Shown: positions 1-9,754 of the stretch, piece by piece | Layout: each line of letters opens with the position of its first letter | Position numbering within the stretch: position 1 is the stretch's first letter | Program-made: the position numbers and the translations under genes | The notes under the pieces: generated by a model | What the model saw: the letters and a program-made list of their open reading frames with translations, nothing else | Database searches by the model: none | Told to the model about the DNA's origin: nothing | Origin: Amia ocellicauda | Taxonomy: Eukaryota; Chordata; Actinopteri; Amiiformes; Amiidae | Assembly (NCBI RefSeq): GCF_036373705.1 | Contig: NC_089852.1 | Span: 34,860,707-34,924,706 of the forward strand | Direction of reading: 5' to 3' | DNA length: 64,000 nucleotides

Positions 1-516
1 AGATCAGCATGAGAAATCTGCCAAGTGAATATCTTTCTTCCTTTCTTTGAAGAAACAATACCTACATTCCTTTCGCGGAGGAAATGGCTGTTCAATCTCA
101 AATAAAGAAAACATATTTGATTTCTTACATGTCTCCATTGCAGATTTATGTTTCCATCTAGTTGAACTTTACTCGACTGTAGGCACTGGAACAGAGAAAG
201 TGCTTCACACATGAGATAATATAGGGCCATTAGGGCACAGCAGGCAAGCTGACTTTTGCGCCGGTTGAAAATGGTAATTGTTCCATGTTAGTGCGTTTTT
301 ATTAACAGAGACAGTGATTGAATGTGTATTACTTTTTTTTAAATAACTAAATAAGACATTGGCTGCAAAATAACTTCTGAAACCTCGATAGGTTTACTGA
401 ATAAACATTAGTTGTATCTTTAACATATGAACGAAGTGGTTAATTCAAGAAAAAATACTTTGAGAGCATATTTTTGTCTTGCTTTCTTACTTTCTGTTCT
501 GTGTAGTGTTCTAAGT
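1..516. other. Non-coding sequence, no gene seen
   Basis: AT-rich sequence with no convincing exon, splice pair or homology that I recognise. It lies next to an L2/Rex-type LINE remnant and is probably intergenic. Confidence 0.5.
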
Positions 517-723
517 TTATAGACATTGCACAAGCATTTCCAGTCCATGGCTGTTTCGTTCCTTACTCAATATGAGCATCTTGCCCCACCTTCCCTTGAC
601 TGTGAGCAGCAGTGTTTTACACTGTATTTTGAAATCCACAGGGAGCCAATGCAAGGGAGCTAAAACAGGAGTGATATGCTCGTTCACCTTATTTGTGGTT
701 AGGATCTGAGCAGCTGGACACAA
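517..723 (-). mobile_element. Fragment of an L2/Rex-type LINE ORF2 C-terminus
   Basis: The minus strand encodes a short peptide with HITPVLAPLHWLPV followed by FKIQCKTLLLTVK. This matches the block just after the reverse transcriptase domain in fish non-LTR retrotransposons of the L2/Rex/CR1 group (typically HITPVL..LHWLPV..RI.FKILLLTFK). Only this piece is readable, and the frame stops soon after. It is a dead 5'-truncated relic; the exact clade cannot be decided by eye. Confidence 0.6.
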
Positions 724-959
724 TGCAACCTGTTCAGCACATGTTTAGGAAGACCAGCAAGCAGTGTGTTAAAACAATCAGGCCTTGAGAACACCAACAC
801 ACACATTAATTGTGTGTCAATTCAAGTGGCAAATACATATGCAAAGTTATATTAATGTAATGAACAGCATATTTCTTGCTGTGCTTGAATTACTCTGTCT
901 TGTATTTCATGGATGCTGTACTGTACAGTGTAAAACTTATATTTGTTTACTGTATATTT

Positions 960-1080
960 CCTATACACTCATGCAAATAGGAATTTGTAAATTGCATTAT
1001 ACTTGGAACTGTCCTGTATTATTGCACTTTGTATTGCTCTTATATTTTGTAAGTCATCCTGGATAAGGGCATCTGCTAAA

Positions 1081-1111
<31 letters not shown>

Positions 1112-1129
1112 AAGAAGAAGAAGAAGAAT
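960..1129 (+). repeat. SINE/LINE-type 3' tail ending in a (GAA)n microsatellite
   Basis: The stretch around 1040-1080 (GTAAGTCATCCTGGATAAGGG then CATCTGCTAAATAAG) resembles the 3' tail shared by many fish SINEs and L2-type LINEs. It runs directly into about 15 GAA units at 1082-1129, as expected of a retroposed simple-repeat tail. The 5' limit is uncertain. Confidence 0.55.
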
Positions 1130-2220
1130 CATGCTGTAGCTTACTTTTAGTTTTGTTGTCAAACCACTTTATATTATCATCATCATTCTCCTGCAAATGT
1201 ATAATTGCAATTGTTTTTGGTGTGAATGGGACAGGATAAAAAGCCAAATAGGCAGCTAAACTGCTTGACAGAGTACAAGGAAGAATAATAATGCAGATTT
1301 GTGACCTATTTTCCAGTCTCCAGCTGGTCGGAGGGGGGCGGGGTGGGACAGGTGTACTTGAGCAGGTTTTGAGAAATGCAGGAACATTCCAGGAATTCTA
1401 GACTGACAACCTGTCCGGTGCCTCCTGTCTGGTGGATTTGGACACATTTATAACACACAATCTTTAACCTTTATCCACATCAGCAAAATCACAAAATTGG
1501 CCTGTTTTGGCAGGACCATTATTGGCATTGTTCCAGATCAGATAACACGGATATAAAAATGAAAAACTCTTTTTAAAATGTCATTTCATTGTATGCATTC
1601 AACAAGCACACAAAACCGCCCATATAAATACGCAAACACGAATTTAAACACACAAAACCACATGCATACACACCTGCAGTCACAGACGGGCTACGTCGTG
1701 ACATTAAATGATCTTAAATAAATATATCTGAATCCATTTTTAACTTGCACATTTTAAATATATATATATGTCAAAGTAAATATATACAAATATCAAACTA
1801 AAGAAACCTCGCAAAATACACTGAGGGTTTCCATTTTGGTTCAAAGTTTGGATATTTAACTTAGACAAACTACACCGATACAATAAAAGCAATAATATAT
1901 AACCTACACACACACACACACAAATAGAAACATCAACAACGTATATATCTGCGTTGAAAAAAACCCCCATTAAGTTCCAGTAACGTGAATAATTTTGGAT
2001 TACTGATATGCAGAAATAAGATAAGACGTTTTGTCACCAGGAAACGTTTGCATCGGCTGAAAGGAGGTCCGCAGACAGATGAAGTATGGGGAAGGTAGGT
2101 CAAGTGCACAGCTGCTGTTTATGCAACACGGAGGCCGGCCCAGAGTGCACGACCCCTCCGCACAATAGAAACAAACACACGCCACAACATAAACAGAGGT
2201 GTCACTCACACCGCACGCTG
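1130..2220. other. Intergenic sequence upstream of the first sat1 copy
   Basis: No exon was recognised. It contains short CA and TA runs (around 1760 and 1905-1922). The distal part (2040-2220) may hold sat1 upstream regulatory DNA, but no site can be called with confidence. Confidence 0.4.
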
Positions 2221-2221
2221 T

Positions 2222-2285
2222 GATTGGCCAATGCGCTCAAGCCGAGTCCACTGAGCCCGCCCATCCCCCACCGACTCTATAAATA
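2222..2285 (+). promoter_or_regulatory. sat1 copy 1 core promoter (CCAAT boxes and TATA box)
   Basis: An ATTGG/CCAAT pair (GATTGGCCAATG, 2222-2233) lies about 45 bp upstream of a TATAAATA box at 2278-2285. This predicts transcription starting near 2308-2320, where a block identical to the leader of the second sat1 copy begins. Inference from spacing only. Confidence 0.65.
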
Positions 2286-2347
2286 CAGGCTGCCCCAGAC
2301 AAAGAAACTTCATTTTCACAGCCGGCGACGCAGCGAGCCCGTCCTGC

Positions 2348-2552
2348 ATGTAATCTGTTCACACAGGGGTCAGGATCCCAGACTGACTGCGGAGGAAAAA
2401 CTCCTGGGAAACGAATGAAGAAACACCTCTTGCTTCTCTTCACATACAGAGGACTCGTGAGAAAAGGGAAAAAGAGTAAAAGAAGAAAATGGCCAATTTT
2501 ATATTACGGAAAGCGGAACCCAGTGACGTGTCGGACATACTGCGCCTCATAA
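2348..2552 (+). promoter_or_regulatory. sat1 copy 1 leader with two upstream reading frames
   Basis: Two uORFs precede the main start. The first is a minimal AUG-UAA at 2348-2353. The second starts at 2415 in a weak context (C at -3, A at +4), reads 45 very basic codons ([11 protein letters not shown] in the middle) and stops with TAA at 2550-2552. It therefore overlaps the first 64 nt of the coding frame out of frame and ends just before the exon 1 donor. The main ATG (2489) has a strong context (A at -3, G at +4), so leaky scanning is plausible. Both uORFs are identical in the second sat1 copy. Translational control is an inference. Confidence 0.55.
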
Positions 2553-4933
2553 AGGTAAAGCCGTGACGTCACGCAGGCTGTTTTTGTTTTGACCGGACTG
2601 GCTGGGCTCTCGTGTCGGCGCTGCTGCTCCTACTGTTACCTACCCAACACCCCATCCTCGTAACCCCCTGCTCCCTGTTGGTTTGAGGTGGTTTTTGTTG
2701 ACTATGATGTCCTCTGTTTTGTTTGTTTGAGCTGGTTCAGTTCGTGTTGAAGATCTTATTTCACTACACCCCGAAAACCTGTTCCCTCAATCTTGAATTG
2801 CATGAAGCACCATGGACCGCGTTTGTGGTTTGAATGCTGTGCCAGTAAGAGGTGTGGGAATGCTATTGAGTTGAGAGGATACTCCAAAGACTTCATAAAA
2901 TGACGCAGTCTGGAAATTATAACTTCCTATTTATCTACTAGGGCTGTTGGTTCACTTGGATGCCGTCCAGTTTTATTCTTGGCCCGACGGGTCTTAAGTG
3001 TTGCCGTCAGCGCTTTGCTTTTTTTGCATCGCTTGGACGTTGCAGATGCACAGTTTCTGTGCGCTAACATTTCCATTTTCTTCCAGGAACTTGCGAAATA
3101 TGAAGAAATGGAGGATCAAGTGATACTGACTGAAAAAGGTACGCAGGCACTCGGAGTTGATGTAGAATATTTAAGTCTTGCATCTGCTGTATTCACCCCA
3201 TAGCTCTTTGTTGTAGAGATTTAAATGTGCATCTCCTGTATTTACCCCATGCTTCGTTGCTGTTGCAGAGCTGCTGGAGGATGGCTTCGGGGATCACCCC
3301 TTCTATCACTGTGTGGTGGCAGAAGTGCCCAAGGATCATCAAACAGCCGAGGGTACGATTTTAAACGGAATGAGCATTTCCCATAGTTTGTAGGCAATGT
3401 ATAATCACAGCCCTTTCAAAACTGATGCATTTCATCATGTGAAATAGCGTTGTTGCATGAGTAGTTTTCACCAGTTTCGCTCTTGCTCGCAGTTGCAACC
3501 GAAACATTCAAACATCCGTTTCCTGTGGGTTTTTATAAATATTCTCACACTGGTACGTTTTCTGATCAGCTGTTGCTAACACTTGACCTTTCTGAAGGCT
3601 GTTAAATTAGCAGTGTTAAACTTTAAAAATTCTGCTTTTTCATACAACACTGCAAAATGTTGACCCTGCATTTTGTAACCCTTTTGAAATGTCTCTCTAA
3701 TTTATCCCCAATCTTCAGGTTACAGTCTCTAGCTTCGCCGTGTACACAGCCCTTGGCGTGTACATGGGTGGGCGGGGAGGTAACTGAAAGATGTTACACT
3801 GTAAGATACATGATCATAACATGCCAGGTAAGGCCCAAAGGACATACATTCCACTCCCCAGACCTCACACTTTCAATTCTGCAGCTATCGTAGGCTTCAG
3901 ATTCAGGATTTTGTCCGAGGCATTAAACTTTCAATGAAGAGGAGAAATGCAACACTGTGGATCACCGTGCCTCTACCGTCAGTCCTGCAAACTGACATAT
4001 CTCCACCTGTTGCTTTTTGGCATGTTCAAAAACTCCCAGTAAGCATGTGGCCCAGGTTTGTGAACCTGTACAACCAATAAGATTTGTCCAGGCTGTGAAA
4101 CCGTTGCAAAGCATGTTTAACAGCACAAACCTGACCAACTTTCTTCACTTGCACTAACATTGTAGCCTTTGATTGTTGCAGTTTCTGGCTACAAAAAAAA
4201 AAAAAAATGAATCTAGGTATGAAGAACCTTACATTTCTAATGTGTTAATCTCCTCTTTTGTAGGACATACTGTTGTAGGATTTGCCATGTACTACTTCAC
4301 TTATGACCCCTGGATCGGAAAACTGCTGTACCTGGAAGACTTCTATGTGATGAAGGAGTTCAGAGGTATGTGATGGGAGGGTGGGACTTGATAGTGAAGC
4401 TGATAATTGAATTTGAATCTTGCATGCACCAACTGCCACTGGGGTACAAATTTCCTTTTGTGACTTTTGACATTTCTTTCCAGGGTATGGAATAGGGTCC
4501 GAAATCCTGAAGAACCTCAGCCATGTAAGTGTTCTTTTACTTCACTAGTTGGGTTGGAGGAGGGGGGTGGGCGGTTCTGATTTTAAATAGACCGAATACT
4601 AGGTGGGGGAGTATGAACTTGGAGGATATGGGAGAAAGGGCATTATCTCCACCTACCTGTCTTGGTCTGTTGTGAAAGTGAGGACATCCTTGAGCTGTTG
4701 AGGACTCCTTTTTTTAATTCTGCACATGCAGTGACATGTCCCCCGTTCCGTTTCCCCCTCAGACGGCTGTGAAGACGCGGTGCAGCAGCATGCATTTCAT
4801 CGTGGCCGAGTGGAACAAGCCGTCCATCGAGTTCTACAAGCGGCGCGGCGCCTCCGACCTCTCTTTGGAGGAGGGCTGGCGGCTCTTCAAGATCGACAAG
4901 GAGTACCTGCTCAAGATGTCCACCGAGGAGTGA
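2489..4933 (+). CDS. sat1: Spermidine/spermine N1-acetyltransferase, tandem copy 1
   Basis: Cytosolic GNAT enzyme that transfers acetyl from acetyl-CoA to the N1 position of spermidine or spermine, the rate-limiting step of polyamine catabolism. Six coding exons: 2489-2554, 3087-3138, 3269-3352, 4264-4365, 4484-4524, 4763-4933. Joined, they give 171 residues, the same length as human SAT1. Visible hallmarks are the acetyl-CoA loop RGYGIG (101-106), NLSH at the end of exon 5, and FYKRRGAS with the presumed general acid Tyr140. The C-terminus is MSTEE, like the human MATEE tail linked to rapid turnover. A conserved non-coding exon lies between exons 3 and 4. The start is MANFILRK in exon 1, as in human. 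The second copy follows on the same strand, a tandem arrangement like the sat1a.1/sat1a.2 pair annotated in zebrafish. Identification is very secure; which fish paralogue name applies is not. Confidence 0.96.
3719..3827 (+). other. sat1 copy 1 poison exon (NMD switch)
   Basis: A 109-nt cassette between coding exons 3 and 4 is bounded by a good acceptor (AATCTTCAG) and donor (GTAAGG). Inclusion after exon 3 (phase 1) would read Gly-Tyr-Ser-Leu-stop (TAG). It matches in position and approximate size the roughly 110-nt exon X of mammalian SAT1, whose inclusion sends transcripts to nonsense-mediated decay and falls when polyamines rise. The block is conserved nearly base for base in the second sat1 copy, unlike the surrounding intron. 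Confidence 0.85.
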
Positions 4934-5242
4934 GCTGGCCCTGTGGTGCGGGGAGACCAGGGTGTGCCCACCCAGTGTATGAACCTCTTCAGGGGGGGTG
5001 GGGGGGGGCTTTGCTTAGTACTGTAGCCAAGGCTGTGTTCATTAGATTGCATGTGAATTTTTAACCTTTAATTTTTATTATAAGGGCATTGATTTACTTC
5101 TGCTTTGCTTGTCACTCAGCTTTTTGAAGCTTCCCGGTTTTAGACTGGTAAAATCACTTTGTTTGTGGCATCTCAAACTGAACTTAATGGTAATTGTGAA
5201 TGACTTCTAACTTGGTCCCGACTACCTTCATGTGACTAATGC

Positions 5243-5741
5243 ATTAAAACCATGGCATTTGCTATTCACTTTAAATTTTATACAGAATAATTCTGGTCTA
5301 TATATTTTTTTAATTTGTGGTATCTTCATACGTTTGTGAAACTGTAACACTCCTGTATTTGCTGGTGTACATTTTATATTGCTTCTGAAGTACAAACTTA
5401 TTCAGGTCTCAATTTTTCAATTTTTGTAACATTCAACAGGGATGGGGAAAAAACAATGCAATAATTGCAATACAGGAATCCTTGGAGGCCCAGAGCATAA
5501 CCGAGGGATGATGTCATGGCTTGGTTGCTATTAATAGTCGCTTTATTCTTTTTCTCAGTGCCAGAGATCAGTGGGCTTCTGAGGGGAGGAGGAGGAGGGG
5601 GGGGGGGAGGATTGGTTGAAAAACTGGTTAATGCAGAGCATTTATTTGACTTGATGGGATTAGTCTGACGACAAACTCAGTTGACAATATGCTCTTAATC
5701 TAAATCATTCAACACTATTTGTATATGCATATGAGAATAAA
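5243..5741 (+). terminator. Candidate polyadenylation signals of sat1 copy 1
   Basis: ATTAAA at 5243-5248 and AATAAA at 5736-5741 are the first plausible signals after the stop codon at 4933. The nearer would give a 3'UTR of about 0.3 kb. Which is used cannot be decided. Confidence 0.4.
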
Positions 5742-5749
5742 GTAAAGCA

Positions 5750-8700
5750 ACTGCTGTTCTACAACTGCCTGGCAGATGTTTTGGATTGGTAGTCTATGAT
5801 GAGCTGCACAGCTGGAGTGACTTCAACCTTGAATGAGTCCACTGGGAAAATACAATGTAAAGGCTAGGTGATCCAAAGTAGAGCCCATTAATGACTCCAT
5901 GTTAATAAAATGTATTTGACCAATTTTAAGGGCTGTAGTCATTGATTTAAACCTATATGTGAATATTTAAAATCCAAATCGTGAGCTGCCATTTCAAGCA
6001 ATAGGGTTGGTTTACTGAGGATTAAATCAAAACCCTGAGTGTGGTACAAGCCTGGAATACTTCCGCTTGTTCTACACCCCACAGTGTTCCATGTTCCGGT
6101 AGACCGTAGCTAAGGAAGTCTTTGAACGCTCTTGTTTTGACTGGTTCATGTGCAGACACCAGCTGGAAATACCTGTAAATCATGGCTAAAAGAATAACCA
6201 GGCAGGCTGCAACTGTTACTGCATGGATTTCATAAAGGAATTTAATTATTGTACTTCTCTATGCTTACTCTAATAAATCACATTAAGAAGTATACAAAAG
6301 TTAAAAACATGTTTTCATCTAGTTCTTGTCGGGACTAGTCCTGGCCGGATTGCTGTGGCAGGAGAGCCAGGTAATACTTCTCTCGTACTCGGCCAGAGCC
6401 AGGGAGTCATCTCCGCTGCTATCTGCGTTAAAGCGTGTTTGTGGCTCACACCCATCTGTTGTTATAGTGAGGCAAGAAGAGGATGCAAATGAGGAAAGAG
6501 GCAATTCATTTCCCAATTTGTCAGGAGTGCCTTGAGCTGTAGTTAGTGATGGACAACAGATACATCACAGCTTTGTTTTTCCTTCTTTTTAACAAAATGA
6601 TGCTTCATAGACATTTTTCTCCACATTTCTATGGAAAAAAATATATTTTGTACATGTTCCAAAACTGGATTTTGTTTGGTTAATGTGCAACAAGGTAACT
6701 GCAGGGTATGTTACTGCATCTTATCTGTATTGTAAAAAACACTGTACTTTGTTATACAATTCCTGCTGACAACTGGAGATAATTAACCTGGAATCAGACA
6801 ATTGACCTGGATTAAAGAGCTCTTGCATCTTAGATGTCTAATGCATCCAAGATGTACTGTAGAAAACCAAACTGCCAACGGGATCAGGTCTGAAGGCTGT
6901 GACTTTTTGAAATCATTAATTTCCAGGTTTCTTATTTCTTTACCCTATTATTAGCCCTCACAGTAGGCACAATCTCCATCTCAGCCAACACTATAATTTA
7001 AAGGTAGGAACAAACCAAAAGTCAGTCCATGTTAGTTAACCAAATAAAAAACAACCTGTGTTTCTCCTAGGGAATGGGATCCTATCCCTAGCCTTACCCA
7101 AAGTCTTACCCTTGTCTGAAGCCTAAATAACACCAAATAAATGTTGTGTACATTAGAAACACCCTCCCTCAGGGACTGCAGTGCTTTTGAGTATACACAG
7201 CTTTCAGCCGCACTGATCTGCTCCAACAAAAATCTCCCACACTAATCTGGTGCGCTGCAGCTGAACAAGTGGTGGGAGCAGCGGCCGGCTCCCTGCAGAG
7301 AAGCAGTGCACTGTCAAGAATCCCACATCCACCCAGCGCTGCAGCTTCAGGGGCATACATACTCAGTCCATTCAAGAAACCTGGCAAAATGCCTGATGAG
7401 AAAACAATGAGTGGGTAATATACAAAACATTAGAACTGAATTTATCATTGCTCTAATAATATGGTAAACCGTAAACTTTGACCATGTAATTGCTCAGAAT
7501 ATGCGAGAAAACTGTGTTGGAGGATATAATAGGCTTCTGTTAAATGCTAACAAGGGATAAGCTGTGCTCTTCATAAGGCACTGGTTTATATGGTTATTAA
7601 CAGAATGCAATGAAATGCATTTGTTTATTCCAGGCGGAATTTACTATAGGGCTTGAAAATGATTTACTTAAATCCATCTCACAACACCAGCAGCCGTTTC
7701 AGGAGGAAACCCTGTGTCTGGCAGCCGGACAACTCTGCTGCCACTGCACTGGCTTTGTGTGTCTACAGTGTGGGTCACTGTCCATCATGATAATAATAAA
7801 AATAATAATAATACATTTCTGATTGAGTACAGAAGGATGATCCTGTTAAACACTGAATACACACAGTTGAAATCAAAAGTATTCACACCGTTCATTTGAA
7901 ACATTGTTATTTGCTGATTAAGTATATACCTTTACACAAAATATACGTGTTTATCCATGAGTACTGATTCAGCTTAGAGAAAAATGCTAAGATTCCAGTT
8001 GATGGAACGCAGTTCAAACATGAAGGGAAAAAACCTCTGACCATCACTCCACCGAAATCAATGCATCTGACTTCTTCAGCGTTTCTCCTCTCAAGCTGAA
8101 CAGTGTGTTTTGTGTGGTTCATTTTCTCCAATCCTCTCACTGCTTTAGCTGCAGTTTATTATGAATAGAAATAATAACAGTTTGTTCATCAGGGAGTTAG
8201 CTGTTAAAAACAAAATCCAAAAAGCAAAACTGGAGCTCTGAGACAGACAAAACTCAAACTTTCCTTATCTCCTTCACATCTTGTGAAAGACAACACCCAA
8301 CAAGTCTCAAAAATAGAAAATGAAAGTAACAGGCTGCAATTATTTGCACAGCTAATGATGGTGCAACTTGCCTTTCATGCAGTTATTTAGTTATTTATGG
8401 GCAGCAGAACAAGCACGCAATCTCAAATAGTGTAGTCACAGGACTGCAGACACACAACCCCCCCAGGGGACTGTCCTCTCTTTGTGGGAGAGAAACCCAA
8501 CACTCGGTGTCACCAACACTGCAGCTCCTGGGATCGTTGTCAGAACAGAGGATACTTTTGTGTGCCACAGTACACCCTGACAAATAGTTACACTATATCT
8601 GGAGAGTGCTATACGAGACATAAAGACACTGTAATCTGCCAGCCAATCAGTGGCCTTCAATGGGTTGTATAATAAACCAGCAGCTACTGTGCCAGTGTCA

Positions 8701-9180
8701 CAGAGGAGGTCCACCGCAAATTGATCAAAATCAAAAGAAAAGGAAAAAAAGCCCCTTCAATGATATGACAAACAAAGAAAATTAATTACTGTACATAAAC
8801 TTGATTTCTGACATATCTACAGTTATAAAAGATGAAGACCAACAGACCTCTCCCAGTACGATGAAAGCATCCTCCATAAAAGCTTCTGTTTTGGTGTAGT
8901 TTGATCCCTTAATATTTAACACTGAGTTATGCAACCCTAGACCTTGAATATATATATTTCAAGACAGTAAATATCTCAAACCAACTCAACTTGGTTTCAC
9001 TAAAAGCTTTTAGATAAAACATAAATGCACATGTTTAAATGAAATAGACTTGGGGAAATTTAGAATTACAAGTTTAAGATACTGTACAAATGTTTCCTGT
9101 CCAATCAAACGTAGAAATGACGTATAAATTACGAGAAATAAATAAGAAAAAACAAACACAAGCTGTAAGAGCCTGTTCTT
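5750..9180. other. Intergenic spacer between the sat1 copies
   Basis: No clear gene. It contains a possible terminal exon on the minus strand (6319-6543, listed separately), short ATA-type runs at 7788-7812, and around 7865-7910 a stretch reminiscent of a Tc1-type inverted repeat end (CAGTTGAAATCAAAAG). Otherwise nothing recognised. Confidence 0.4.
6319..6543 (-). pseudogene. Unassigned exon-like open frame between the sat1 copies
   Basis: On the minus strand an acceptor-like CTAACTACAG precedes an open frame of about 74 codons ending in a stop at 6319. It is Ser/Thr-rich and acidic, with SSGDDSLALAEYERS near the middle, like the cytoplasmic tail of a receptor. I recognise no family and cannot build upstream exons. 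It could be the last exon of a decayed or unknown gene, or chance. Confidence 0.2.
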
Positions 9181-9252
9181 TATCTCACAGCAGCGGAACT
9201 CTGGTGGCCAGCGATAGCCTTACAAGGGCAGTCAGGTGTAAGGAGCGCTCGG

Positions 9253-9490
9253 CCAATCACAGAGCGCCGAGCAACAGTCACAAGACGCAGCCCGCAGACG
9301 ATGACGTAAAGGGTAGCTGTGCGCCGCAGCTGGTGGAGCGCAGATTTCAGTTCTGCGCGTCTCCACCAATGGCATCGAGGGAATTCTGCACATCTGCGCA
9401 GAACTACGGAAATCTGCGCTCCACTGCGTGCTGCCTGACTCAGCTTCTTCCCGGCTTGCGAAACGCCGCCGAGCGCAGGCGGGTATAAGA
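9253..9490 (+). promoter_or_regulatory. sat1 copy 2 promoter (CCAAT, CRE-like and TATA-like sites)
   Basis: GC-rich sequence with CCAAT at 9253-9257, a CRE/ATF-like TGACGTAA at 9302-9309 and a TATA-like TATAAGA at 9484-9490. The identical leader block shared with copy 1 begins at 9521, about 30 bp past the TATA-like site, which fits the start of transcription. The promoter is quite unlike that of copy 1, so the two genes are probably expressed differently. Confidence 0.6.
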
Positions 9491-9549
9491 AGGCCGTCCG
9501 AGCCGCCGAGAGGCCATCTTCAGCCGGCGACGCAGCGAGCCCGTCCTGC

Positions 9550-9754
9550 ATGTAATCTGTTCACACAGGGGTCAGGATCCCAGACTGACTGCGGAGGAAA
9601 AACTCCTGGGAAACGAATGAAGAAACACCTCTTGCTTCTCTTCACATACAGAGGACTCGTGAGAAAAGGGAAAAAGAGTAAAAGAAGAAAATGGCCAATT
9701 TTATATTACGGAAAGCGGAACCCAGTGACGTGTCGGACATACTGCGCCTCATAA
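9550..9754 (+). promoter_or_regulatory. sat1 copy 2 leader with the same two uORFs
   Basis: Carries the same AUG-UAA mini-uORF (9550-9555) and the same 45-codon overlapping uORF (9617-9754) as copy 1, base for base. The overlapping frame ends two bases before the end of coding exon 1. Translational function is inferred, not shown. Confidence 0.55.

Noticed and set aside
8395-8714. Cys-rich minus-strand frame (GDTECWVSLPQRE) vaguely like a fish V-type immunoglobulin exon
   Set aside because: The resemblance is limited to a short stretch, the canonical YxC and tryptophan positions are missing, and no flanking exons fit.
9090-9551. Overlapping 123-132 codon frames on both strands before sat1 copy 2
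   Set aside because: They coincide with the GC-rich promoter and leader; composition explains the lack of stops.
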